64,000 nt of DNA from NCBI GenBank assembly GCA_019022495.1, contig JAFEKR010000008.1, positions 1,116,001 to 1,180,000 on the forward strand, in the 5' to 3' direction. This document shows, piece by piece, positions 50,901-61,549 of the stretch (position 1 is its first letter; every line of letters begins with the position of its first letter). Made by a program: the position numbers and the translations under genes. The notes under the pieces are model-generated. The model searched no databases. It was not told where the DNA came from and saw nothing but the letters and a program-made list of their open reading frames with translations. The DNA comes from Epichloe hybrida. Lineage: Eukaryota > Ascomycota > Sordariomycetes > Hypocreales > Clavicipitaceae.

Positions 50901-53900
50901 TCAAGATCAAGGGCCGTCCCAAGGACAAGGACAAAGACAAGGACAAGGACAAGGACAAGGACAAGGACAGGGACGGGGACGGGGACAAGGACAAGCTTGA
51001 CAAGGACAGCGAAAAGGGCAAAGAGATTAAGGAACCGGTCAAGGAGAAGAAGGAAGAAGTCAATGACTTGGAAAAGAAATTCAGCTCCAAGGGCTATAAC
51101 CAAATTTACGAGCAAATCTGGAGAGACATGGCCCGTAAGGATATCAACAAAACCTTCAAGCTGGCAGTGGAATCATACGGAACAAAGGGATCAAACCTCA
51201 AGAAGACGGCTATTTTGGCCTCCAAAGAGGCCAAGCGATGGCAGCTGCGTACAAACAAGGGCACCAAGGACCTTCAGGCTCGTGCGAAGCGAGTCATGCG
51301 CGACATGATGGGCTTCTGGAAACGCAACGAACGTGAAGAGCGTGACTTGCGTAAGGCTGCCGAGAAGCAAGAGATTGAGAATGCTCGACGAGAAGAAGCC
51401 GACCGCGAAGCTGCTCGACAGAAGAGGAAACTCAACTTCCTCATCTCCCAGACGGAACTGTACTCCCACTTTATTGGCAAGAAAATGAAGACGGATGAAG
51501 TCGAGCGAAGTACCGACAATCCAGAAATCAAGCGGCCCACGAACGAGATGGCCCAGAACAAGCTCGACATCGCCGAGCCCTCGGGACCTGTTGGAGATAC
51601 GATTACCGACTTTGAAAATCTTGACTTTGACAATGAAGATGAGACGCAGCTCCGAGCTGCCGCCATGGCTAATGCACAAAACGCCATTGCTGAAGCCCAG
51701 AAGAAGGCTCGTCAGTTCAACAACGAAGCTGACCTGGACATGGACGAAGAAGGCGAGATGAACTTCCAGAATCCTACCGGCTTGGGCGAAATGGAAGTCG
51801 AGCAACCCAAGCTCCTCAATGCTCAGCTCAAGGAGTACCAACTCAAGGGCCTTAACTGGCTCGTCAACCTGTACGAGCAGGGAATCAACGGCATCCTGGC
51901 AGACGAAATGGGTCTAGGAAAGACAGTCCAATCCATCTCCGTCATGGCCTACCTGGCAGAGAAGCACGACATTTGGGGCCCCTTCTTGGTCGTCGCGCCT
52001 GCATCCACTTTGCACAATTGGCAACAGGAAATTGCCAAATTTGTTCCCGAATTCAAGATTCTCCCCTACTGGGGCAGTGCGCCTGACCGAAAAGTCTTGC
52101 GCAAGTTCTGGGACCGCAAACACATGACATATCGCAAGGAGGCTGCTTTCCACGTCTGCGTAACGTCTTATCAGCTGGTCGTGTCTGATGTCGCCTACTT
52201 CCAAAAGATGCGATGGCAGTACATGATTCTTGATGAAGCCCAAGCCATCAAGAGCTCCCAAAGCTCTCGATGGAAGTCTCTGCTGGGCTTTCATTGCCGC
52301 AACAGACTTCTACTCACTGGCACACCCATTCAGAACAACATGCAAGAACTCTGGGCATTGCTACATTTCATCATGCCGTCTCTCTTCGATTCCCACGACG
52401 AATTCAGCGAGTGGTTTTCCAAGGACATCGAATCTCACGCACAGAGCAACACGAAGCTAAATGAAGACCAGCTGAAGCGCCTGCACATGATCCTCAAGCC
52501 CTTCATGCTTCGTCGTGTCAAGAAACATGTGCAGAAGGAGCTCGGTGACAAGATCGAACTGGATGTCTTTTGCAACCTCACATACAGACAACGAGCATAC
52601 TACACGAATCTTCGCAACCAGATCAACATTATGGATCTCGTAGAGAAGGCCACCACGGGCGACGATCAAGATTCTGGTCATCTGATGAATCTTGTTATGC
52701 AGTTCCGAAAAGTGTGCAACCATCCCGACTTGTTCGAGCGTGCCGAAGTCACGTCTCCGCTTTCGTTTGGCTACTTTGCCGAGACAGCCTCCTTTGTCCG
52801 AGAAGGCAACGTGGTTTCGGTGGGATACTCGACGCGAAGCTTGCTCAAATTCGAGTTGCCCTCGCTAGTATGGACGCAGGATGGTCGCCTCAACAAGGCT
52901 TCAAGCACCAATGCAACTGCTGGGTGGCGAAATAAAGCCCTCAACCATATGATGAACATTTGGACACCTGGGAACGTGCGGGAGAATGGCGAGGGGTCAG
53001 GCGCATTCTCCTGGCTTCGCTTTGCAGACATGTCACCAAACGATGTCTACAAGGCCACACACGAGAGCCTTTTCACCCGCGCAGCCAATGAGCTGCGGAA
53101 GAAGAACAGACTTGGACGTATGCCCGTCATCTACGATGAGGAACAGGACAAGAACTTCACACCTGCGCATGCACTGTTCAATGTGCAAGCTCGAGCAGAT
53201 CGACGCCCGCTGGCCGAGGTTACATCAGAGGGTATTCTCAACAGGCTCATGAATGTTGCTCATGAGGCGTACGATGATTCAGGCTTGTGCAGGCTTGAGA
53301 TTGCTGGACGACCTCGTGCCTCGGCGCCTCCCATTGAAGTATCGTGCAACAGCACCTGCTCGGTCAGAGAGCGACAAGAAACCTTGTTCAACAATGGCAT
53401 CCGCAAAGTGCTGTATGGACCGACATCAGTGGAGCAGACTGCCCTCGTTGAAAACAAGGTGCCCCTGGAGCTTTACCCGCAAGACAGCGCTCTGCCGAAG
53501 CCCGACAGCGAGAGGAAACGATTCACCAACGTCGTGGTGCCATCCATGCGGACATTTGTCACCGACAGCGGCAAGCTTGCCAAGCTGGATGAGCTCCTCT
53601 TCAAGCTCAAGAACGAAGGTCACCGTGTGCTGCTCTACTTTCAGATGACTCGAATGATTGACATGATGGAAGAATACTTGACGTATCGCAACTACAAATA
53701 TTGCCGTCTGGATGGCTCGACCAAATTGGAGGATCGACGTGACACCGTGCACGATTTCCAGACGCGACCCGAAATCTTCATCTTCCTGCTGTCCACACGC
53801 GCTGGTGGGCTGGGAATCAATCTGACGTCTGCCGACACAGTCATCTTTTACGATTCCGATTGGAACCCGACCATTGACTCGCAGGCCATGGACCGAGCTC

Positions 53901-54467
53901 ACAGGTTGGGGCAGACGAAGCAAGTCACTGTCTACCGTCTCATCACCCGGGGCACGATTGAAGAACGAATCCGAAAGCGCGCTCTGCAGAAGGAAGAGGT
54001 GCAGCGCGTGGTCATACAAGGTGGTGGCGCCAGTGTGGACTTCTCGGGCCGCCGCGCTCCCGAAAACCGCAATCGCGATATTGCCATGTGGCTGGCGGAT
54101 GATGAACAGGCCGAGATGATTGAACGACGTGAGAAGGAGCTGTTGGAGTCTGGAGAATATGACAAGCAGAAGAAGAAGGGCGGAAAGCGCAAGAAGACGG
54201 AAGCTTCTGCCAGCTTGGACGAGATGTATCACGAAGGTAAGTGAAGACGATTACATGATTGGCACGAGTCATGGCCGTGCTAACATGATACTTCTACTAG
54301 GTGAAGGACATTTTGATGACGGCAGTAAAGCTGGAGCCTCGGGCACAGCCACTCCTGCCGAAAGCGACATCAAGGGCAAGAGAGGTGGAAGGGCCAAGGC
54401 TGTTGGTAAACGGGCCAAGACGGCGAAACAGCGACTCGCTGTTGCTGATGGCATGGTTGATGGATGA
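47960..54467 (+). CDS. INO80: INO80 chromatin-remodelling ATPase
   Basis: Catalytic subunit of the INO80 complex, a nuclear SNF2-family ATPase that slides nucleosomes and exchanges H2A.Z. Exons: 47960-48919, 49339-49668, 49811-54236 and 54301-54467; phases join cleanly to 1,960 residues, the usual length in filamentous fungi. Residues 1-430 are low-complexity (Ser, His, Asn, Pro). The DBINO/HSA segment follows in exon 3 (from [20 protein letters not shown], about nucleotide 51,110). The ATPase has Walker A DEMGLGKT near residue 1127 and the DEAQ box in [11 protein letters not shown] near 1237. The C-terminal lobe contains [18 protein letters not shown] and [11 protein letters not shown], after a long insertion typical of INO80. 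The C-terminal exon encodes GEGHFDDGS and a basic tail. The first intron (419 bp) is long for this genome; its acceptor at 49338 is chosen because it keeps the frame. The ATG at 47960 is inferred; no other in-frame start fits better. Confidence 0.95.
48481..48550 (+). repeat. In-frame CACAGT hexamer microsatellite in INO80 exon 1
   Basis: Tandem CAGTCA/CACAGT units encode a Ser-His alternating run in the disordered N-terminus. Likely variable in length between isolates without frame loss. Confidence 0.85.
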
Positions 54468-55288
54468 TTGAGACTGTCTCGCACAAGAGCGAACGCTCAT
54501 TCATCCACTCTGGATGCTTGTTCTCTACAAAAAAATTTATTTGTCTTGGTGGACCTCTTTTTTTTTTTTTTTTTCTCTTTTTTTTTTTATAAAAAAAACC
54601 GAGGTATATCCGTGGCTGTACTAACAGGTTCAAGGGGCAAAGACCGGACAACACGGAGTGTAGGGCGCATGGATTAATAACCCGCAAATTTCTTCTTCGT
54701 TCGTTCTTTTTTTTTTTTTTCTCTGCAGGAGTGATGTGTCTCAAAACTCGGAAATAAAACGGGCGGCGACTGACGCGCCTTGGTCAAGGGAGGAAGAGGC
54801 CCTCATAAATAGATAGATGAGCCTGCGCGCGCTTGGGAAAGGCACTCATTCTTGAGAAGAGCCTCGAGGGCTCAGCAGCACTGGCGTGGCAGAAAAGCAT
54901 GACGAAAATCAGGGAGCTGTATCACTACTATCGATAGACGACGGGTCATATATACTGTATCATGCATGCTCGGCAGCGGACTTGATGTTGACTCGAGATG
55001 TTGATGTTTGTACGGATCACGACGTACCGGTGGTACTTGTGACTTTGCAGTATGCAGTACTGATATTGCTCGATAACAGCCTTGTATCTCAGGCACCACT
55101 GTCCCTGTGCCACTCCATCCATGCTTCCTTCATATTCTATATTTATTACAAAACCATTATCTAGTATTTCACGCCTTCGTCAATCCTTCGTCAGTCAGGA
55201 CTCAGGATCCGGGGGATCCGGGATCTTCGCCGTTGGGGTTTTTTTCTCATCTCACACCAACCACAACATGAGCTGACGAGGCGAGGCC
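54468..55288. other. Intergenic region INO80 to carrier gene
   Basis: Several T tracts (about 54,559-54,590 and 54,707-54,720) in the INO80 3' flank; the rest is the probable promoter of the carrier gene. No supported gene. Confidence 0.5.
55268..55276 (+). promoter_or_regulatory. Two-codon uORF ahead of the carrier gene
   Basis: ATG AGC TGA ends 12 bp before the ATG at 55289, in a good context (ACAACATGAG). If transcribed, it could lower initiation at the main start. Transcript start is unknown. Confidence 0.4.
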
Positions 55289-56623
55289 ATGCCGAACGAT
55301 GCTGCTCCGCCTCGGGTTTCCCCAGAAGACTATCCCGACCGACCGCCTCGCAGCAATGCAGCGACGGCGGCGTCTGCTGCAGGCGTGAGAGCTCTGAGTG
55401 CCCAGATGGTCTCCTTTTACTTTCGCGCGCCGGCCAAGGCCTTCTTCAGAACACGCGTCGATTATCTGGCGTACGCGCGGACAGTGCACAGCGAACAGAT
55501 CAAGCGCATGTTGCATGTCGTGGCCCAGCAGGAGAAATCCGCGTCCAGAGGTCGACTATTCCTGCAGCACACGTGGATCTGGATGAGGAGCACAACGCCG
55601 GGAGTCCTCACGTCCGCCATCAAACAGCAGGGATGGGGCGTGGTGCCTCATCAGATTCTCCCACCTCTGATGGCCAACGTTGCCGTCGGGGCCGTCTTGT
55701 ACACCAGTTATCTACACATCCTGGGCCATCTCCACGAGGACAGTGCCAAAGCGACCAAGAGGGTCTACCCGCCGCCTTCGCCGCAGCACACCTTTGCGGC
55801 GGGATTCCTGGCCGGCGGCATACAGAGTGTTCTGGCCGCACCGCTAGACGCACTCCAGGCCCGCCACGATCGTCACCGTGACCTGATGCCTCGCGATGGG
55901 GGCAGCCGTCCCCGGAGCATGTGGAGCTTCGGCGCAGAGAAGCTCCGGGAGATTGGCGCCCGCGGCATCTTTGCCGGCTGGGGCTTGTCCCTCGCAAAGG
56001 ACAGTCTAGGCAGTGCCGTCTTCTTCAGCATGTTCGAGTACGTCAAAGCCCAAGGGTACTATCGCTTCGTCACCTGGTACTACGGCGGCCTGGGCCGAGA
56101 CATGGTCGACTTCCTAGCCATGAAGCGGCCATCGGAGAAGGACCAAGGCCAGGACCAAGACCAGGACAGCCAAGTCACCGTAATACGACCACATTACGCC
56201 ATAGAACCCATGTTCTTGTTTGCTGCCGGATTCAGCGCTTCCTTTTCCCAGCAACTCCTCTTGCACCCTTTGACGCATTTTCAAGTAAAGCACTGGGATC
56301 ATTTGGAAGAATTAGACAACAAGGCTGCCAGGTGTAAAGCAGCCAGGGCAGCGAATCCCGAGATACCACGTCGACGGTGGAGAATGCTTCGCGCGTACTA
56401 CCATGCGTACCAGGAGACATGGGCTGGGTGCGGAGCCGAGGCGGCTGCTGAGAAGCAAAGCCTGACGAGGTGGCTGTATAGAGGATTTTGGCGGAGCACG
56501 ATCCGGCAGGTTCCCAGCACGAGTGCAGGATTGATTATATTTGAGCTGATACGGCGGAAATATGGGCATAGTGCGGAAGAAATCAGAATCACCAAGGATG
56601 GGTATGACATCCTCCTCAATTAA
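55289..56623 (+). CDS. Mitochondrial-carrier-like protein
   Basis: Single exon, 444 residues. The segment FAAGFLAGGIQSVLAAPLDALQARHDRH (about residues 171-198) is the first-helix and signature part of a mitochondrial carrier repeat (PxDxxxxR). Further on are GIFAGWGLSLAKDSLGSAVFF and LYRGFWRSTIRQVPSTSAGL, the matching second-helix parts. A second hydrophobic repeat start is FLFAAGFSASFSQQLLLHPLTHF, where the signature Pro is kept but the acidic residue is replaced by Thr. It is longer than a canonical carrier (about 300 residues) with a charged insertion DQGQDQDQD. The substrate is unknown; I infer an inner-membrane protein, possibly a non-transporting or divergent member. Confidence 0.85.
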   Translation: MPNDAAPPRVSPEDYPDRPPRSNAATAASAAGVRALSAQMVSFYFRAPAKAFFRTRVDYLAYARTVHSEQIKRMLHVVAQQEKSASRGRLFLQHTWIWMRSTTPGVLTSAIKQQGWGVVPHQILPPLMANVAVGAVLYTSYLHILGHLHEDSAKATKRVYPPPSPQHTFAAGFLAGGIQSVLAAPLDALQARHDRHRDLMPRDGGSRPRSMWSFGAEKLREIGARGIFAGWGLSLAKDSLGSAVFFSMFEYVKAQGYYRFVTWYYGGLGRDMVDFLAMKRPSEKDQGQDQDQDSQVTVIRPHYAIEPMFLFAAGFSASFSQQLLLHPLTHFQVKHWDHLEELDNKAARCKAARAANPEIPRRRWRMLRAYYHAYQETWAGCGAEAAAEKQSLTRWLYRGFWRSTIRQVPSTSAGLIIFELIRRKYGHSAEEIRITKDGYDILLN

Positions 56624-57008
56624 GTATCTGGAAGCTAGCGAATTTGAGACACTCGATCGGACAATCAGAGGTTTACACAACCGTCATCTACCCACCGAGA
56701 CTGAAAATCACATTATGAAAAGCAGCGTCCAAATATCAAGTCAGAGGCCGCCTCGTCCACATACGTAATAATTCATTTTTTATTTCCTTTCACCCGTGTA
56801 ATCTAGTTCCCGAAAGGCTTCTTTTTCAAGATATGCAGTGTTCCCCCCCCCCCCCCTGCCCAAATATTCTAGGTCCCATTTCTTAGTGTAAAATGCCGGC
56901 CGCCGGCCGCCGTGCGAATATTGTTTTTATTTCCCCCAGAGCCCGTGAGTAGTTGTACGCTTGTAAGAATGTGAATTGCGATCCCCCCCCCTCCCTGGGG
57001 ATGATTTC
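56624..57008. other. Convergent intergenic region with a C tract
   Basis: Lies between the 3' ends of two converging genes. Contains a run of about 14 C (56843-56856), a GGCCGCCGGCCGCC block near 56,898 and a short C run near 56,983. No gene. Confidence 0.6.
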
Positions 57009-58301
57009 TTACTCCTCTTCGCTGCATGTCTCGGAGCCGGAAGATATGAGTTCTTCTAGCTCATCATCGTCTGCGTCTGCGTCTGAATTGTCTTCATGGC
57101 AACTCTCCTCGTGGCAACTCTCCTCGTGGCAACTCTCCTCGTGGCAACTCTCCTCATGGCAACTCTCCTCATGGTGATGCTGCTCCGCCTCGTCGGATTC
57201 CTCAATCCCGTTGAAGAAGAAGATCTCGCCACCGGGTATGTGTACGTCGATGGCGCCCTCATCGCCAAAGCACCGCTCGTAGGCCTCTCTTTCAATGGCC
57301 AGCTCTGCCTCGGGCAGACTGGCGTACTCGTCGTCGTCATCGACTGCCAAGTATACTTCCAAGTCGACGTTGGAGAATCCACCGGGGACACCACCAACTA
57401 GGTCGACGTCGTAAACCATGTTTGATCTTCCGTGTTCATCGTATATCGGCTGCGATGACACGTGGTTGTTCAAGTATATGTCTTGTGCGCCATCTTCATC
57501 TTCATCATCCGGGCGTTCTTCGTCGTCGTCGTCACCGGAACTGGAACTAGAACTTTCAGACACGCGCCCCGACTCAGAGACGGGCTCTTCAGACGTGAAT
57601 CGTAGCAGAGCAGCTGCGCGGTCTGGGTCCGCGCCGAGCATCTCAACGTCATCGGATAACGCATCGCGAATCTCTGAAGATTCTTTCTCAGCACTAGATG
57701 AGGGCGTGAGCAGGTATCCGGCCTTTTCGCCTTGGTGAGCGCCAATCCCATCCGGGCCAGAGGCTGATGTTGTTTGCGTCTCTGTACTTGATTTTCCAGC
57801 TACGCCCGAGGCTGCGTTCCATTCTGGTAAGAGCGAGGAGCCTATGGCAACGGCGCCGAGCGGGACGCCAAGTTGTCGAGCTTTTTCCAACCGCGCATTA
57901 CTCTTGTTTCGAATGTCTTGCTGCAGCAACGCGCCCAGATCGAGCGCAAGCTGTAGGTCGCCCAGTCGTTCCTGGAGAATACTGTGCAAGGACTCCTGCT
58001 CTGGGTCCCAACACAGAGTAGGCCACGTGGGCAGGCAGTCTTGGTCGAAATAGATGTGCTCGATGGATATGCCTTGGTCTCTGGCCATGTCAAGCCGACT
58101 GTTCGCTCGGTGCTGCAGCACTTCGGCGAGGTCGTTGGGTATGAGACCTACGGGGACGACGCCCGCCAGCCACGTGGAGAACTCTTCAACTCTTGACAGT
58201 CGGTCGTTTGGTAGTCCATCGTCGTCGGCGTCTTTGCCTTGGCGAGAGACTGAGTGTGCACCGTGTCTCGAGCTTCCCATTCTAAGATATATGTGTAGCA
58301 A
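57009..58301 (-). CDS. Acidic protein with C-terminal His-Glu-Glu-Ser-Cys repeat, function unknown
   Basis: Single frame of 430 residues; a start at the eighth codon (MGSSRHG) is equally possible. Residues 30-170 are a mostly helical region with two similar motifs, NSRLDMARDQGISIEHI and NARLEKARQLGVPLGAV, suggesting an internal duplication. The middle is acidic and Ser-rich (SSSSSSGDDDDEERPDDEDEDG). The C-terminus has HHHEESC followed by tandem CHEES units, then an acidic tail. No signal peptide or membrane segment. I do not recognise the family. The Cys/His/Glu repeat could bind metal ions, which is inference only. It is convergent with the carrier gene. Confidence 0.72.
   Translation of the reverse strand: MLHIYLRMGSSRHGAHSVSRQGKDADDDGLPNDRLSRVEEFSTWLAGVVPVGLIPNDLAEVLQHRANSRLDMARDQGISIEHIYFDQDCLPTWPTLCWDPEQESLHSILQERLGDLQLALDLGALLQQDIRNKSNARLEKARQLGVPLGAVAIGSSLLPEWNAASGVAGKSSTETQTTSASGPDGIGAHQGEKAGYLLTPSSSAEKESSEIRDALSDDVEMLGADPDRAAALLRFTSEEPVSESGRVSESSSSSSGDDDDEERPDDEDEDGAQDIYLNNHVSSQPIYDEHGRSNMVYDVDLVGGVPGGFSNVDLEVYLAVDDDDEYASLPEAELAIEREAYERCFGDEGAIDVHIPGGEIFFFNGIEESDEAEQHHHEESCHEESCHEESCHEESCHEESCHEDNSDADADDDELEELISSGSETCSEEE
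57092..57178 (-). repeat. 15-bp tandem repeat encoding HEESC
   Basis: Unit ATGGCAACTCTCCTC (plus strand), with GTGGCA variants, repeated five to six times in frame; almost no divergence between units implies recent expansion. Confidence 0.88.
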
Positions 58302-58710
58302 AATAATATATCGATGAGGGAGGGGCCCGAAATTGCGAGCTCGACGCCCAAAGCCGAATCAATATCAATGAAGGAGGAAAGTGATTCGGGCAAGGGAAAA
58401 AAAAAAAATACAGCATGCAAGAAAGAGGAGGGGGGGAAGCAGTTGTGAGTCCATCATAATGGCGGCACCGTTCTCGCCATTCACAAAACACACTACAGAG
58501 CAACGACAATAACCAACAATGTGGAGGAAGAATGGCATCATGGTTGAGCAGCTCTCGTCAAAGAAAGTTCTGACCGATTGATTTCAAAACGGGTCAATGA
58601 TATGCAAACGCCAAAGAAAACTCTCCCCACATCCTCATCAGCTTCACCACACGCTCACTTCCCACACACACATGTTTTTTTTTTCCCAACCACCAAGAAC
58701 ACCCAAGAAT
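58302..58710. other. Short divergent intergenic region
   Basis: Contains the promoter of the acidic-protein gene, an A run (about 58,399) and a T run near 58,675. No supported gene before the small frame at 58711. Confidence 0.5.
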
Positions 58711-58920
58711 ATGTCCTTCCCCTTCAGGAAAACGACTCCAGCCATGGCTCTTCAGGCGAGAACATCCATGTTGTGTCAACAAACACGTCAAGTCGTCCGG
58801 CAAGCCAGTACCCTCCCGAACGAAGCCCAATTGAGAAACATCCTCAACGCCCTTTTCGCCGGTCCCCCGCCGCGGTCAAGATTTGTATCACGGCGTCATC
58901 GCTTCCAAGCCAGTATATAA
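58711..58920 (+). CDS. Possible small mitochondrial protein
   Basis: A 69-residue frame starting MSFPFRKTTPAMALQARTS. The first 40 residues are rich in Arg, Ser, Thr and Gln with almost no acidic residues, as in mitochondrial presequences, and the second half reads NEAQLRNILNALFAGPPP. The codon pattern looks coding, but no domain is recognised and an unseen intron could extend it. It ends 85 bp from the ALB1 stop on the other strand. Confidence 0.38.
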   Translation: MSFPFRKTTPAMALQARTSMLCQQTRQVVRQASTLPNEAQLRNILNALFAGPPPRSRFVSRRHRFQASI

Positions 58921-59005
58921 TCGCTCACGTCGTCGTCCAGAATGCTGAAACCCATCGTTGCAAGAGATGAGCCCATCGTAGATCCACGCCACATCTTGCC
59001 CAACG

Positions 59006-59413
59006 TCACTCAATCTCCACGTCATTCTCTGCATGGAACTGCTTCTCGACCTCGGCTTCCAGATCAGGAGCATCTACCAGCGGAAACAAGCATTAGCTTC
59101 CCATCCCGATCCACGTCTACGCGGCCCTGGATCCAACAAACCAACCTTGCATCTCCTCTTCCCCCTCAGCCTCCATTCTTCTCTTCAGCGCATAGCCCAT
59201 CTTCTTCTCCAACTTCCTCGCCTTCTTCGCACTGACTTTGGCGCCGGGACCGCTCGTAGGCAGGATACCTGGTCTGGCGCCCCGCGCGATATCCTTCTTG
59301 GAGATCTTGTTCTTGACGAACTCACTGCGCTTTCTGCGAACCTTTTTAGACGCGGCGGCTCGGGCGGCAAGCCGGTTCTTTGAGGGGCCGTTGGGGTTCT
59401 TGACGGAAGGCAT
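59006..59413 (-). CDS. ALB1: Ribosome biogenesis protein Alb1
   Basis: Small basic nuclear protein; in yeast Alb1 partners Arx1 on pre-60S particles during export. Exons on the minus strand: 59413-59146 and 59073-59006 around a 72-bp intron (GTTGGT...GGTAG), total 111 residues. The N-terminus MPSVKNPNGPSKNRLAARAA, then KKVRRKRSEFVKNKISKKDI and KKARKLEKKMGYALKRRMEA, is the family's conserved core; the second exon adds an acidic tail (DAPDLEAEVEKQF). The donor GTTGGT is not the strong GTAAGT type, but the frame and tail composition support it. With ARB1 it is the second ribosome-biogenesis gene in the window. Confidence 0.93.
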
Positions 59414-59878
59414 GTTTGGAAACCCTGAAATGGCTCAGGTTTTTAAGAATCTGCGAGACGAGAAGAATTCTTTGGTAGCTTGCTTTGAGGAGCATGGGGT
59501 ACCTTCAGTCGCTTGGCATTCTTGTCTTTTTGCCCAAAAAAAAAAATGATTTTTTTTTTCTTCCCCGCTGCTCCGTTGCTCACCAACAACACGCAGGCAC
59601 GCGGCCCCACATGGTCCCTTGGGAAGCTGAGCCAGCAATGCAATATTTATCTTCTGTTGAGTGCAAACATACAACCTTTTCATGCTATCAGATAAAAGAC
59701 ACTTGTAACTATTTGCTCAAATGGGGGCCTTGAGTGCTATGCGCTCGGAAGACGAAATAATATGAATACGGCAGCAAATGTTGATTTACACCCAAACCCA
59801 ATGCACCTATAATCATGACCATCCCAACCGGCAGTGTGAGAAGCTTATAATAACCATCTTCCTCGAAAATTTCCAAAT
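59414..59878. other. Spacer between ALB1 start and YTP1-like 3' end
   Basis: ALB1 promoter side plus the 3' flank of the YTP1-like gene; A and T runs near 59,537-59,560. No gene supported. Confidence 0.5.
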
Positions 59879-61549
59879 TCAGTCCACTCGTGTGTGGTTG
59901 TTCTTGCCGAGAGTGCTCGGAGTGTCGATGCTGGGTCTTTCCAGACTCCTTCTCAGCATGACCCGGCGCTCATCACCTTCGTCGTCACTCATCAGGCCAT
60001 CCAGCTCAAATTCCTCAGCATCTCTAAGCTGGCCCTCCTCTACGGCTCGACCGTTTGCATGGGCATGTCCATCTGCGAAGACTTTCGTGTTCAGGGCTGG
60101 GTTGGCAAGGCGGTCATAAAGGTGAATAACCATGTTCACGAAAAGGAACAGAAGGGACGCAAGCGAGAACAGGATGAGAATGTAAGAAATGCCATCCATG
60201 TCGGACTGAGCGACTAGGTTCATCTGCTCTTCAGTGGCGCCCATGAAAAGGAAACCAGCCGCGTATAGAAGCTTCAAGTCAAGGTGTCAGTTCTCGCAAA
60301 AGGTCAAGGGGGTAGGAGGGAGGCGTCGTTGTAGAATTTTGACCTACAAAAACTGGGATAAATTGGAAGCTATTCCAGGAGCGTCCATCCTCTGACAAAG
60401 ACTGCTTGTCCTTCAGGATAAAGGAAACTTCAATAATTCTGGTGAGGCCGACAGCCATCAGGGTCTTGCCGAATGTAGAGTGCGTCATGGCACTGACCAT
60501 CAGCTCTTGGGGGTGGGCAGACATGGCCCAACCAGTGATGAGAATCACGAACCCAGGAATGAAATTGCGCTTGGGGTTGCCGTCGCGGTCCTTGCTGAGC
60601 CACATGCCAGCCAGACCGGCACACCACCAAATGATTCCCATGGTTGTGTGTTGCCAGTCATTCTTGACCCAAGCAGTTCCCCAACGATGCTCAGTGAAGG
60701 TATTGACACAACCCCAGGCGGCAATCACAGCACTGTCAAAGAATTCTTGCGAACGCCCGCAGCGCTGCATCCATACTTGTCCGACTAGCAGGATGATGGT
60801 CAATATGACACCGTAGGCGATAAAGGCGCCTCCCATGATGAAGTGGGCCGCACACTGTCCAACATGCTCTCCCTGGCAGAAGCCGAGGGCTGTGATGCCA
60901 CCAAAGATCATCTGCGCCCAGGACATGAGTGGCATCGCTTTCCCAATGATGGAGTGGCATGGTCGGATCAGTTTTCTGATCATACCATTCAGCCCCTTCT
61001 CCCAGTGACCCTTCAAGTAGAGCCCCAAAACAACCTGCCCGATAAGTAGAAGCTGCAGGATGTTGGCAAAGATCGAGTGAATGTTGTGGCCGGTGAACTC
61101 TCGACCGCCATGAGCGTGACCCAGGAAGAATCCGAGCAGAGCGAGTGCGGAGCCGAGTACCTGCGTAGGGACGTGCCATCGCGACTTGGTCATCTAAAGC
61201 CACTTTGTTAGTTGCCAGTACGGTGATGAATCGATCTGTCTGTACCGGATACCTACCCCGAGAACCATTCCGATGGGGAATATGACGCCGTAAGCAAACA
61301 TGTTGATGAATATGTGTATCCATAGCGTCGTATCCTGTGGCACAAACGTTAGTTCTTGCCCGAATTGTTGACGCCGTTGTCATTCCATGAGAGCCATGCT
61401 TCCAATACTCACGAGAGGCTCCACGGAGACAGTCTGTCCCTCTGGAATTTGCTTTCTCCATGATGATCGTGTCCGTTTGCCATTTTCGCTAGTGTCGCTA
61501 CGAAAAGGAAGAGGGATGTGAAGATCCCTCTCGACAGAGAAGTAGTCAT
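59879..61549 (-). CDS. YTP1-like multi-spanning membrane protein, apparent 1-bp frameshift in exon 1
   Basis: Family of uncharacterised fungal integral membrane proteins (DUF2427 / Ytp1 type), with weak similarity to mitochondrial electron carriers reported for yeast YTP1. Exons on the minus strand: 61549-61413, 61334-61257, 61193-60348 and 60271-59879, about 484 residues if one base is missing in exon 1. A signal peptide (MTTSLSRGIFTSLFLFVATL) leads to NGHDHHGES; many hydrophobic helices follow, with TKSRWHVPTQVLG at the exon 2/3 junction, FTGHNIHSIFANILQLLL and LYAAGFLFMGATEEQ. In exon 1 the signal-peptide frame and the conserved IPEGQTVSVEPL frame differ by one: the run after AGC reads AAA before TTCC, where AAAA would join them. 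As read literally the protein would be broken at that point. It is divergent from the gene at 62713. Confidence 0.88.

Noticed and set aside
53400..54240. 268-codon minus-strand frame over the end of INO80
   Set aside because: Antisense shadow of the helicase C-terminal lobe.
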